Assembly: GCF_018141405.1 (NCBI RefSeq)
Contig: NZ_CP058648.1
Span: 1,379,001-1,443,000, forward strand
Direction: 5' to 3'
DNA length: 64,000 nucleotides
Source: Serpentinicella alkaliphila
GTDB taxonomy: Bacteria; Bacillota; Clostridia; Peptostreptococcales; Natronincolaceae
The notes under the pieces were generated by a model. That model did no database searches. It was given only the letters and a program-made list of their open reading frames with translations, and was not told the origin of the DNA. Shown here one piece after another: positions 39,204-47,538 of the stretch. The first letter of the stretch is position 1, and every line of letters starts with the position of its first letter. Position numbers and translations under genes: made by a program.

Positions 39204-42200
39204 ATGAATAATTATAAGAAAAAGGTAGCAATTATCATTGTAATCTCAATATTACTAAGCTTTATACCTCTTATAACAAATAAAACACAAGCTAATCAGA
39301 GTATAAAAATAGGAGATTATATCCAATTCGGTTCTTATTATGATGAGCCTATACTGTGGCGTGTTATAAACATAGACAAAAAAGGAGATCCACTTCTTTT
39401 TTCTGAATACACTTTAACTACTAAAGCTTTTGATGCTGCAGGAGATAATCATCTGAATAGAACAGCAAAAACTAGTGAAAGTAATGTATGGGAGATGTCA
39501 ACCATACGTCAATGGCTTAATAGTAGCGACAGGAGTATAAGTTGGTTGAGAAATCCACCGTCAATAGAAAATCTTAGGGGTGGGACTAATCCCTATGATA
39601 AAGAGAAGGGTTTTTTGGCTGATGGAAATTTTACTTCCATAGAACGAAATATGATTAAACCGTCTACTCATAAAGTGCTCCTTCCTGAAGAATACATAGA
39701 TAAAAGAGAAGGCGGAAGAGAAGGACATGAATATAACAGTGAGGTTGATGACGTAGTTCAAAACTACGAAAATTCGTGGTATAAGAATATAACAGATAAA
39801 GTGTTTTTATTATCAATAAAAGAGTTTAAAGAATACGTGTATGATAGGGATTGGGGTTATGAGTTACCAACTAATCCAACAAAACACTGTACTCCTTCTC
39901 CGATCGGATACTGGTTTCGCACTCCTTCTGTAAATTTTTTAAAAGGACATGTACGAAGCTATAAGGATACCGATTATGGCAACCTGGTTGATAGAGGTAT
40001 TTATGCTGAAATGCCAACTGCCTCTCGTATAGGTGTTAAACCCGCTTTGTACTTAAATCTTTCGGGTGTAACCTTAAAATCTGGCTCAGGAACATCTACT
40101 AACCCATATATAATAACTGGTAAACAATCTCAAATCAATATTTCAACAGACTATAAAACAGCATATCATAAATATTTACAACAATTTTCTAAAAATAATA
40201 TAACGAAAGATGGATATCAAATTCATGGCAAAAATGCAGTTCTTATAGATATTAGTGGAAATGGGATTCCAGAGTTAGTAACTTTTGATTTTTATAATGA
40301 TGGACATGATGGGGACTCAAAAAGTGGACTTGCTACTATTAAAGTATTAACATTCAGTAATAATGAGGTAAAAATCTTAGGAGAACATTACTACGTAAAT
40401 TTAAGGAATTTGGTCCTTCATCCTGCCGAAATATATTTAGCAGAGGATAATTATAATGGAAATAAGTTTATATTAATGCATAGTTCCAACGGCGGATTGG
40501 ATGCTGATCAAAGAAACTATGTTCAAATAATAAGATTTAATGAATATAGAAGTGAAGAGGTATTAAAGTTTCTAGATATTTGGGTAGACAATTCCTCTTT
40601 TAATATAGAAGACACTTTTGAATTTCTGGTCGATGGAAATGAAGTTAAAGAAGACTATTATTATAGAAAACTGGATGAATTTAATAAATCATTAAGTAAA
40701 ACGCCTATAAAGCCAATAGATTTAACTGAAACTAAAATAAGAGAAATACTAGAATCAGATATAGATGGTCAAATACAAAATCTTGATTTATTACGATTAT
40801 TATTGGTTGAAGGAAGTAGAACTTTTTTAGATTTGAACATTAGTGGACCAAATATAAAGTTTGAGTATAAAGTTAATGATCCAAGTATAGCAACCATAAG
40901 AAGTAACGGAGAAATCATAGGTCTTAGAGAAGGAGAAACTATAATTGCTGTTACAATAAGACATGGGGCTAAAGCTAGTGAAATTGAAATACCCGTTACT
41001 GTAAAACCTAAAATAGTATTCGATTACAAAAGTATTCTAACAACCCGGGATAAATCAGGATTGCTCAAAATATTAAAGGATACTATTAATTCTTTAGATA
41101 CTTTCTATTATGAGGATAACAGTACTCTTATGGAATTAGTTAACTTTAGTAATTTTATGATTAGAAATGCTTCTAAAGGAACAATAGATGCAAAAAAAAA
41201 TGTCACTGTATTAAGTGCTGATAATTTAAAGCCCTTAGCAAATAATGTTCAGGCAATAGTAAATGAGATAAATAATTTATTTATCACCAATAACATAAAT
41301 CTCCAAAGGCAATTAACTTCAACCGTAAGATTTGATGTGAAGAAGTTAAATTTAAATAAGCCAGTTCATTTAGTTCTAAATAATTCAATGTTGGAAGCCT
41401 TAAATAATGTAGATGCAATTCAAGTAGGGTTAGATCTTGCAGAGATAACATTAAATGCAAGTGAATTGAATGTTGAGCTAAAAGATAAGCAAGAATTAAG
41501 GATAGAAGTAAGAAGGAAAAAAGATTCTAAAGGTTTTGCATATGAATTATTTTTTAGTGATGAAAAAGGACAAGCAATTCCAAGATTAGAAAGGAATATA
41601 ACTGTAAGTTTACCAGTGCAAAATTTAAACCATGAATATAGCACTGTATTTATGAATGATGGGATCAGAACAGAACAAATAGGAGGCCAGTATGACCCTA
41701 ATACTAACATGATATCCTTTCAGACGAGAACAATGGGAGAGTATTATATACTGGAAAACAAAACAGATTTTAAGGATATTGGTCATTTAACAGATGAAGA
41801 GCAACAAGCGATCATATTTATGACTTCAAGAGGTTTTATTAGTGGAAGGGATAATGAAAACTTTGAACCTAATGCTGAAATCACTAGGGGAGAATTTACT
41901 TCCCTTTTAGTAAGAACATTTTACGCGTTAGATAGAAGTCTAGCTCCATCCTTTACAGATATAACTAAAGATGATTGGTACTATGACTATGTTGCATCCT
42001 CAGAAAAGGAAGGAATAGTTTTAGGATACCCAGATGCAACCTTTAGAGGTGAGAATATCGTTACTAAAGAGCAAAGTGTAGCCGTAGCTACAAGAGCGCT
42101 ACATGAAAAAAAGAAATACTTATATCCAGAAAATCCTGAGAATTACCTACCATTTATAGATAATCATGAAATACAAACATGGGCAAAAGGAGAAGTAGCA

Positions 42201-42449
42201 TTAGCCTATAGGGAAACATTAATTGATATTCCGGAAGATAGATTGTTTCGACCACAGTCAGCAATGACTAGAGCTGACGCAGTTTTACTTGTGCACAGGT
42301 TATTTCAGTTGTTATACGAAACTACGCCAACAGCATTACCAACAGAGGGCAGAGCACCATTTAGTGGCCCGATACCTATAGCCGTCGGTGGAATGGCAGC
42401 AATTGGAGCTTTAGCTGGCTTCTATTTAAAAAGATTTTATGTAAAATAA
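39204..42449 (+). CDS. Secreted SLH-domain surface protein with DUF6273 domain
   Basis: 1081 residues, AAGGGGAG upstream of ATG. An N-terminal signal (about 1-30) is followed by a DUF6273 domain (about 35-295; IGDYIQFGSYYDEPILWRVI, TIRQWLNSS, YWFRTPS, KPALYLNL), a region with DISGNGIPELVTFDF, an Ig-like BIG2 segment (about 545-620), and SLH-type repeats near 880-1040 (GRDNENFEPNAEITRGEF, ITKDDWYYDYV, RPQSAMTRADAV). A C-terminal hydrophobic stretch (GGMAAIGALAGFYLKRF) could add a membrane anchor. SLH repeats bind pyruvylated wall polymers. It is unusual as transposon cargo; its function is unknown. Confidence 0.85.
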   Translation: MNNYKKKVAIIIVISILLSFIPLITNKTQANQSIKIGDYIQFGSYYDEPILWRVINIDKKGDPLLFSEYTLTTKAFDAAGDNHLNRTAKTSESNVWEMSTIRQWLNSSDRSISWLRNPPSIENLRGGTNPYDKEKGFLADGNFTSIERNMIKPSTHKVLLPEEYIDKREGGREGHEYNSEVDDVVQNYENSWYKNITDKVFLLSIKEFKEYVYDRDWGYELPTNPTKHCTPSPIGYWFRTPSVNFLKGHVRSYKDTDYGNLVDRGIYAEMPTASRIGVKPALYLNLSGVTLKSGSGTSTNPYIITGKQSQINISTDYKTAYHKYLQQFSKNNITKDGYQIHGKNAVLIDISGNGIPELVTFDFYNDGHDGDSKSGLATIKVLTFSNNEVKILGEHYYVNLRNLVLHPAEIYLAEDNYNGNKFILMHSSNGGLDADQRNYVQIIRFNEYRSEEVLKFLDIWVDNSSFNIEDTFEFLVDGNEVKEDYYYRKLDEFNKSLSKTPIKPIDLTETKIREILESDIDGQIQNLDLLRLLLVEGSRTFLDLNISGPNIKFEYKVNDPSIATIRSNGEIIGLREGETIIAVTIRHGAKASEIEIPVTVKPKIVFDYKSILTTRDKSGLLKILKDTINSLDTFYYEDNSTLMELVNFSNFMIRNASKGTIDAKKNVTVLSADNLKPLANNVQAIVNEINNLFITNNINLQRQLTSTVRFDVKKLNLNKPVHLVLNNSMLEALNNVDAIQVGLDLAEITLNASELNVELKDKQELRIEVRRKKDSKGFAYELFFSDEKGQAIPRLERNITVSLPVQNLNHEYSTVFMNDGIRTEQIGGQYDPNTNMISFQTRTMGEYYILENKTDFKDIGHLTDEEQQAIIFMTSRGFISGRDNENFEPNAEITRGEFTSLLVRTFYALDRSLAPSFTDITKDDWYYDYVASSEKEGIVLGYPDATFRGENIVTKEQSVAVATRALHEKKKYLYPENPENYLPFIDNHEIQTWAKGEVALAYRETLIDIPEDRLFRPQSAMTRADAVLLVHRLFQLLYETTPTALPTEGRAPFSGPIPIAVGGMAAIGALAGFYLKRFYVK

Positions 42450-42662
42450 AGGATTACAACGAATCGTCTAAACCGATATATAGTAATACTAAGAGAATTA
42501 AACTATTAGCTCATAGCAAGTAATTTGTCCTTAGGAAAATATTAAACTCAAAAACCAGTACAACCCTATAATAAAAGTGCATACAGTTAACATGCTATTT
42601 ACAGTATTATAACTTTTACAACTTCAATAAAATCGTAGGTTTTTTATAATTAATTACAAAGT

Positions 42663-42690
42663 TCGACAAGTGCATTTATATAGTTATGTT
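42663..42690 (+). promoter_or_regulatory. Recurrent promoter-like sequence (P3)
   Basis: TTACAAAGTTCGACA, 16 bp, TATGTTAATCTATAAATAA. It points at hairpin C about 50 bp downstream rather than at a gene. Confidence 0.58.
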
Positions 42691-42696
42691 AATCTA

Positions 42697-42786
42697 TAAA
42701 TAATTAAGAACTATATTTCGCAAGTACATTGGGTAATTTAAGTAACCGTGGTTTAGGCATAGTCCTTAATACCACGGTTTTATATT
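42697..42786 (+). ncRNA. Candidate small RNA from P3 to hairpin terminator C
   Basis: If P3 starts transcription near 42697, the transcript would end about 90 nt later at AACCGTGG/CCACGGTT (42744-42779), a perfect 8-bp stem with conserved interior TTTAGGCATAGTCCTTAA and trailing T residues. No ORF lies between, so a small RNA is the simplest reading. The inner sequence is shared with copies A and B. Confidence 0.35.
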
Positions 42787-42936
42787 TAATGTGATGATAA
42801 AAATAGTATATCGCAGTGTAGAAACTTAGCAGAATCAGAAAAAACTCTCTAATAAATTTAATTTTATACTGGGTGTTCATTTAACAATTTATTGAATGTG
42901 AAAAAACAGCTTTTATTGTGTAAATTTTTACAAAAT

Positions 42937-42964
42937 ACGACATACATTAACTAATGATTATGCT
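42937..42964 (+). promoter_or_regulatory. Recurrent promoter-like sequence (P4) before the nuclease gene
   Basis: TTACAAAATACGACA, 16 bp, TATGCTAATATATAAGTAA, 157 bp before the ATG at 43121. Confidence 0.58.
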
Positions 42965-43120
42965 AATATATAAGTAAATATTCACGAAATTAATATAAAA
43001 ACACTATAATGTATTGAAGTGTTTAAGAACTCAAGTTTATAAACACATCTTTATGCGTAATTTAGTCTGAAAATTACTTGGATGAAAATTGTAAGAGATG
43101 AAAGATGAAAGGAGTTCAAA

Positions 43121-44062
43121 ATGGATAGAAAAGATAGATTTATTTTAAATAAACTGAAAGGCAATTTAGGAGAAAGTGTAGCTAAAACACATTTTCAGTT
43201 GTTGGGTTATTCAGTAAACTTAATTGGAATTGAAAACATTGCTATTGAATATTGTATGAATTTAGCATTTAGCAAGAATGATTCTATTAGTGATGCAGTT
43301 CAATCACATATACAGAACATGCCAGATCTTTTAGTTTCAAAAAATGATAATAAAATATTTAAGTCATTTTTTGTAGAATGTAAAGTATGTGGAACTTTTC
43401 CTGACTAAGAGGAGAAAGCATATAGTTTATATTGGGATTATAGAAAAATGGTATGGACTGATACAATTGCAAAAGATGTAATAGATCTTTTATGTAAAAA
43501 TGAAGATATGTATTTTTCGGTGTTATTTGATGGCATGTATCCAGATAAAGTTAATGATGACTATAGAACTTTTGAGTATGTTTTCATTGAATGGAATAGA
43601 TATAAATTCGATTATGGGCCTAAATTAAAGAAGGTCGCTTATGAGTGCTTTTTAAATCATTTTACATATTTTGATACAGATATTCCTACTTGGAATTATA
43701 TTAAATTGGATTTCGGAATACCAATTAGGATACCTATGATTTTTTATATGGTTATATTAGATATATCTACATCAAATACAAAAGATAGATTGGAAAAATA
43801 CAAATGTTATTTACAAGGTTTTGCTAACTTAGTTAAGAAGGAATTCAAGAGGAATATAGTTGACGAGTTAATAGTAGAATACGAGAATATGATAAATGGA
43901 AGTAGTGAAATTCCGAATGTCTTTGTCCATTACAATTTATTGCCGTTTTGGATACCTGGCAACAGCAGGCTTTTGAGTGTGTATCAGGAGGATTACTTTA
44001 AAGATTTTGATAAAGCTTATAGCGATATTACAAAAGATTTCTTTAAGTATATAAATGATTAA
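43121..44062 (+). pseudogene. PD-(D/E)XK nuclease-like gene interrupted by an in-frame stop
   Basis: AAAGGAG precedes ATG 43121. The first 95 codons have a nuclease-like pattern: GNLGESVAKTHFQLLGYSV, then NMPDLLVSK and FFVECKVC (Asp and E-x-K). A TAA at 43406-43408 interrupts the frame, yet the same frame continues open (EEKAYSLYWDYRKMVW...) to 44062, giving 313 codons in all. The second part can start at ATG 43448 but has no clear ribosome site. A single nonsense change in a once-intact gene is the simplest explanation. It heads a run of cargo genes behind promoter P4. Confidence 0.65.
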
Positions 44063-44108
44063 TATTTAAAACAAGGTGTTGAATCGTACTAACCTAAAGC
44101 ATAGACTA

Positions 44109-44150
44109 CAGTTACCGACACTTCTCGTACGGCAAAGGCGTCGGTAACTG
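44109..44150. repeat. Perfect 11-bp inverted repeat between cargo genes
   Basis: CAGTTACCGAC/GTCGGTAACTG with a 20-nt loop. No T run follows. It could be an RNA-processing hairpin or the remnant of a recombination site. Confidence 0.6.
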
Positions 44151-44184
44151 CAGGACATAAGACGAGGCTTAGAAAATTAGAAAA

Positions 44185-45066
44185 GTGGTGATAGATTTGA
44201 ATGAAATAAAGTCCCAGATCGAACCTCATAAGGTTACAAAGCCAATTCAACTTTTGGCGTGTTGGCTGGTGGGGTTAATTCTTGTTAATGGATCGTTTCT
44301 TACATCGGCAGTAATGATTAAGCAGCCGGATTGGATAATTAATGTATTGGTTGTTGCCTCAGTAATTAATGTACCGATCTTTTTAATATGTATTTTCTTG
44401 CTCCAAACAAGATTTCGTCCAGAAATGCAAGAGGATCAATTCTATTCACAATATATAGATAAAAAATTTGGAAACTCAAAACGAGAGGTAACACCAGATG
44501 CAATAGAATCAATAAGAAAAGTGACATCTAATAACTATGATACCTTAATACAGATGATTGAAGAGCTTGAGAAAAATCAAAATGAAATATCAACACAACT
44601 AAATAAGTTTAACAAGGAAGAAAATCTAGACTTTATGTTTAATGGGGAGCTATTAAAAAGCAAAATTATCAATGTTGTTAAACCAGAAAAACCAAAAATA
44701 TTTTTTGAAAATAAAACTGTATCACTCAATGCAAAGTTAAACATTTTCAACGAATTAGCTCGAGCATTTAAAGCCAATAGAATTCCAGTTCATGAGATTT
44801 TTGGACGCGAAGAACCCCTAAATTTTTTGATATCTTTTGGCGATGGATTTTCAACTGAAGAAATCATTACTATTTTAAATTCTGTTCAATCGATTAGTGA
44901 TGGATATATAGCATACGCCCATGATGAATACGAGCTTGACCAGTATAAAAATAAGGTTCTTATAGGGTCGTATGGAGAAGGTAATGATCTGACAATAACC
45001 CAATTTTTAAGCATTGTTTCAAATAAAACTCTTGAGGTTGATGTATATAGATTATTAGGAAAATAA
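44185..45066 (+). CDS. Two-span membrane protein of unknown function
   Basis: 293 residues from GTG 44185 (GTG 44188 is equally possible). Two hydrophobic helices (about 22-44 and 52-73) form an N-terminal hairpin. A soluble part follows with a coiled coil (about 110-150, TLIQMIEELEKNQNEISTQLNK) and a C-terminal alpha/beta domain with EIFGREEPLNFLISFGDGF. I recognise no family. It precedes the dCTP-deaminase-like gene by 51 bp and is probably co-transcribed with it. Confidence 0.65.
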   Translation: MVIDLNEIKSQIEPHKVTKPIQLLACWLVGLILVNGSFLTSAVMIKQPDWIINVLVVASVINVPIFLICIFLLQTRFRPEMQEDQFYSQYIDKKFGNSKREVTPDAIESIRKVTSNNYDTLIQMIEELEKNQNEISTQLNKFNKEENLDFMFNGELLKSKIINVVKPEKPKIFFENKTVSLNAKLNIFNELARAFKANRIPVHEIFGREEPLNFLISFGDGFSTEEIITILNSVQSISDGYIAYAHDEYELDQYKNKVLIGSYGEGNDLTITQFLSIVSNKTLEVDVYRLLGK

Positions 45067-45117
45067 TATGGGAACTTCGTCTAAAACCGCATTATCATAG
45101 GGAAGGAGGGGCAAAAA

Positions 45118-46194
45118 ATGAATAGTTTAGATAAAGAAGTTAAGGAGGAAAAGATGGAAAATCACTCTGAAAATGCAGGCTTTTTATCTGATGTTGATAT
45201 TATTGATAATATAAAGAAAAACAAAATAGTAATATGGCCAATGGAAGAGAAAGAAAATTTAACTCCAGTAGGCTATAATTTGACTCCAACAGAATTTATC
45301 TTCTCGATAAATAATAGATTATTAGTTAATATCTACAATAATAACAACCAAAAATATTGTTACGTTGAACCACGGGATACGGTTTTAATTCTTACAAGAG
45401 AGGCTGTTTGGGTATCAAATGATATAGCTGGAACATTTCATTCAAAAGTTGGGATTGTTTCACAAGGGTTTGGACATATATCGACCACACTAGATCCGAG
45501 ATGGCAGGGCCCTTTACTTATTTCACTAAATAATCCAACAAATAAAAGGCTTAAATTTCTTATAGCAAAAAACACTGAGTCTAATAATTCAGATGATAAA
45601 TTTACATTTAAATATTGTTCCTTTGTTACATTGATATTATATAAGCTTGTCACCCCTGCTTATATAAAACACGACAACCCTTCATGTAGATTCGATTTAT
45701 TAAAAGATATTGTAAAAGAGCCTAGCACATCTCTTATGAGTAAAATATTTTTTGGAAAGAAATATAAAAGTCATTATAATGAACTTAGAAACTTTATTGG
45801 AAATATTGGGGACATTAACTTTATAAAACTTGGCATTGAAGAAGAAAATGGGGAGTTTAAGATTGAAGAGTTTAAGAATAAGTATGATAAATTTATAGAG
45901 ACAATAAAATTTTACACTGATTCAGCCCATGCTGCTAATAGAGAAATTGTAAATTTAAAAAACTTAAAAAATAGAATAAAAAAGTGCATAGTGGTTTCCT
46001 TATCATTTTTACCATTATTAGCTTATTCGTATCTCGGCTGGAAATTTGGTATTAAAAATGAAAGACCTTCCACGGATGGATATATGATGTTAATTTACTT
46101 AACAGCAGTAGCCCCTTTTATTGTACAAGCATTTACACAAATACATAATTCAATATCAAGAAATAGTATAAAGGAAAAAGGAGAATTAAATTGA
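45118..46194 (+). CDS. dCTP-deaminase-like domain fused to a C-terminal membrane segment
   Basis: 358 residues with GGAAGGAGG upstream. Residues about 20-190 follow the dCTP deaminase/dUTPase fold: [47 protein letters not shown] and [16 protein letters not shown]. In dCTP deaminases the last block reads IDPGWxGxxxLEFYN with a catalytic Glu; here that position is Ser (LISLNN), so deamination is doubtful. A linker helix leads to two transmembrane helices (about 287-305 and 322-342). The next gene is dUTPase, its ATG overlapping this stop by one base. A membrane-tethered nucleotide sensor is one possible role. Confidence 0.72.
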   Translation: MNSLDKEVKEEKMENHSENAGFLSDVDIIDNIKKNKIVIWPMEEKENLTPVGYNLTPTEFIFSINNRLLVNIYNNNNQKYCYVEPRDTVLILTREAVWVSNDIAGTFHSKVGIVSQGFGHISTTLDPRWQGPLLISLNNPTNKRLKFLIAKNTESNNSDDKFTFKYCSFVTLILYKLVTPAYIKHDNPSCRFDLLKDIVKEPSTSLMSKIFFGKKYKSHYNELRNFIGNIGDINFIKLGIEEENGEFKIEEFKNKYDKFIETIKFYTDSAHAANREIVNLKNLKNRIKKCIVVSLSFLPLLAYSYLGWKFGIKNERPSTDGYMMLIYLTAVAPFIVQAFTQIHNSISRNSIKEKGELN

Positions 46195-46625
46195 TGAATT
46201 TAAAAGTAAAAAAAATTAGTAATTTAGCAAAATTACCTGAATGTGCACACGAAGGTGATGCCGGACTGGATTTGTTCTCAGTAGAAGAAAAACTAATAAG
46301 TCCTGGTGAAACAGCTTTGATTCATACTGGAATAATAATTGAGTTGCCAGAGAATACTGAAGCTCAAATTAGACCAAGAAGTGGGCTTGCATTAAAAAAT
46401 TCTATAACAGTTTTGAACTCACCCGGTACTATAGATGAAGGATATAGGGGAGAAATTGGAGTTATTTTAATTAATCATGGTAAACAAGATTTTATGGTTG
46501 AAAAATATATGAAAATTGCGCAAATGGTTGTTAAGCCTGTGTTAAGAGTAAAAATTATTGAGGTTGCCGAAGTATCAAATACTGGAAGAAACGAGGGCGG
46601 ATTTGGTTCTACTGGAGTTAAGTAA
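46194..46625 (+). CDS. dut: dUTP diphosphatase
   Basis: 143 residues from ATG 46194, which overlaps the previous stop by one base and has AAAGGAG upstream. The five trimeric-dUTPase motifs are visible: [28 protein letters not shown] (catalytic Asp), AQMVV and the C-terminal NEGGFGSTG arm. It hydrolyses dUTP to dUMP. Coupling to a dCTP-deaminase-like gene points to nucleotide-pool control. Confidence 0.95.
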   Translation: MNLKVKKISNLAKLPECAHEGDAGLDLFSVEEKLISPGETALIHTGIIIELPENTEAQIRPRSGLALKNSITVLNSPGTIDEGYRGEIGVILINHGKQDFMVEKYMKIAQMVVKPVLRVKIIEVAEVSNTGRNEGGFGSTGVK

Positions 46626-46638
46626 TACTGATTTTTTA

Positions 46639-46664
46639 AGGGACAGACAAGCGTGTCTGTCCCT
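46639..46664. repeat. GGGACAGACA inverted repeat after dut
   Basis: AGGGACAGACA/TGTCTGTCCCT with loop AGCG. The T run lies on its left, so it reads as a terminator only on the reverse strand. A second hairpin, GGTCTGATGTG/CACTTCAGACC, follows at 46709-46742. Confidence 0.65.
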
Positions 46665-46773
46665 GAATTTCACGCGTTCTACTACAGTTAACAAGGCATT
46701 TTCTCTAGGGTCTGATGTGAATGGTCAAGGGCACTTCAGACCACTATTAGGATAGGGCTCTGGGGCTGAGTAG

Positions 46774-47055
46774 TTAAAAATTACCAGAGAGATAATCAAT
46801 GATGACGGTTATAAAATTGATCCAAAGGAAGCCTTAGATATTTCAGTTAGAAAAGCTATTGATTCAGGGTGCAAGAGTGTAAGAAGATATAAAGAGGTAG
46901 CACATTCAAAGAAAATTGCTGAGAGAATGACAAAAGAAAAGATACATAAAGAAATAGTTGATGTTATTGAAGTGTTAGTTATGCTAAGTATATATCAAGT
47001 ACAAAATAAAGATAGAGTAGAAATGATAGAAGAAATAGTAGATAATTTGGCATAA
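46774..47055 (+). pseudogene. C-terminal remnant of an unidentified gene
   Basis: The frame is open from just after a TAG (46771) to TAA (47053-47055), but the first in-frame ATG is at 46927, and codons before it look coding (DPKEALDISVRKAIDSGCKSVRRYKEVAHSK is partly legible). The helical, charged product matches no family I know. It has lost its start and lies against the distal transposon end. Confidence 0.45.
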
Positions 47056-47116
47056 TAACTAATTTAATAGTCTAATTATAAATGAAATACTTGTTAACAT
47101 TATTTTTACTATTTTA

Positions 47117-47267
47117 TTTACCAACTTTATTTTACCGGAGTGTATATTTATTCAGAGTAAAATATCATATATTTACCAACTTTACTATAAATTCATAAAA
47201 CTATAAATGTGTCAAGATTATTGTAATATCAACATTTTTTATTTACCGACTTTATTTGTCGAAAACA
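47117..47267 (-). repeat. Distal transposon end: three dispersed TnsB-type sites
   Basis: TTTACC(A/G)ACTTTA(T/C)T at 47117-47131, 47172-47186 and 47242-47256, inverted relative to the glmS-proximal repeats, with the terminal ACA at 47265-47267. Three spaced sites in about 150 bp are characteristic of the left end of Tn7. Confidence 0.87.
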
Positions 47268-47343
47268 AAATACTTTTATGTAGATAAAAAAGTCTGCTCA
47301 CAAATAAAAAACATTGGTTAAGAATAAAAAAGTATGATTGAAA

Positions 47344-47392
47344 GTCGTGGGTGTTTTGCAGGTTAATGCTGCTTAACATTCACGACTTTTTT
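47344..47392 (+). terminator. Terminator hairpin with inner GCAG/CTGC stem
   Basis: GTCGTGGGTGTT pairs with AACATTCACGAC (two mismatches), enclosing GCAG...CTGC, followed by six T residues. First of several similar hairpins between 47.3 and 48.4 kb. Confidence 0.7.
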
Positions 47393-47512
47393 ATGCAGAC
47401 ACTCCATACCAAGCGGGTTGGTGAAGCCTACGTCATGTTAATGGCAGAGGTAAGAGGAAAAAAGTAAAAGAATAAATAGGTAAATAGGAAAACCGGGAGG
47501 TTTTGCAGCAAT

Positions 47513-47538
47513 GCGGGGTTATATAGCCTCGCTTTTTT
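47513..47538 (+). terminator. Terminator interrupted in the second repeat copy
   Basis: GCGGGGTT/AGCCTCGC (two G-T pairs) with loop ATAT and six T residues. The 863-bp direct repeat begins inside its left arm; in the second copy (50477) that arm is replaced by the end of the IS element. Confidence 0.72.

Larger units (their letters stand above)
42450..43120. other. Non-coding region with two promoter copies and one hairpin
   Basis: 671 bp without a gene. It carries promoter copy P3 (42663-42690), hairpin C (42744-42786) and promoter copy P4 (42937-42964), each listed separately. Confidence 0.6.
18800..47267 (+). mobile_element. Complete Tn7-like transposon inserted at attTn7 downstream of glmS
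   Basis: Both ends read TGTT followed by six bases and then AAATAAAGT(T/C)GGTAAA: 18800 forward, and 47267 on the reverse strand. The proximal end has four tandem TnsB-type sites and the distal end three spaced ones. The element encodes TnsA, TnsB, TnsC and two TniQ/TnsD proteins, and starts 25 bp after the glmS stop, the position used by TnsD-guided Tn7. Flanking 5-mers are AAATG (18795-18799) and AAATA (47268-47272), a target duplication with one mismatch. Size 28.5 kb. Cargo is a type I restriction system, integron-like cassettes, surface and nucleotide-metabolism genes. Confidence 0.9.

Noticed and set aside
44109-44150. Another attC-like site
   Set aside because: It has a perfect 11-bp stem but lacks inverted GTTAT cores and the conserved central block of the other sites.
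46558-46755. Forward ORF overlapping the end of dut
   Set aside because: Out-of-frame shadow of dut running into hairpins; no ribosome site.
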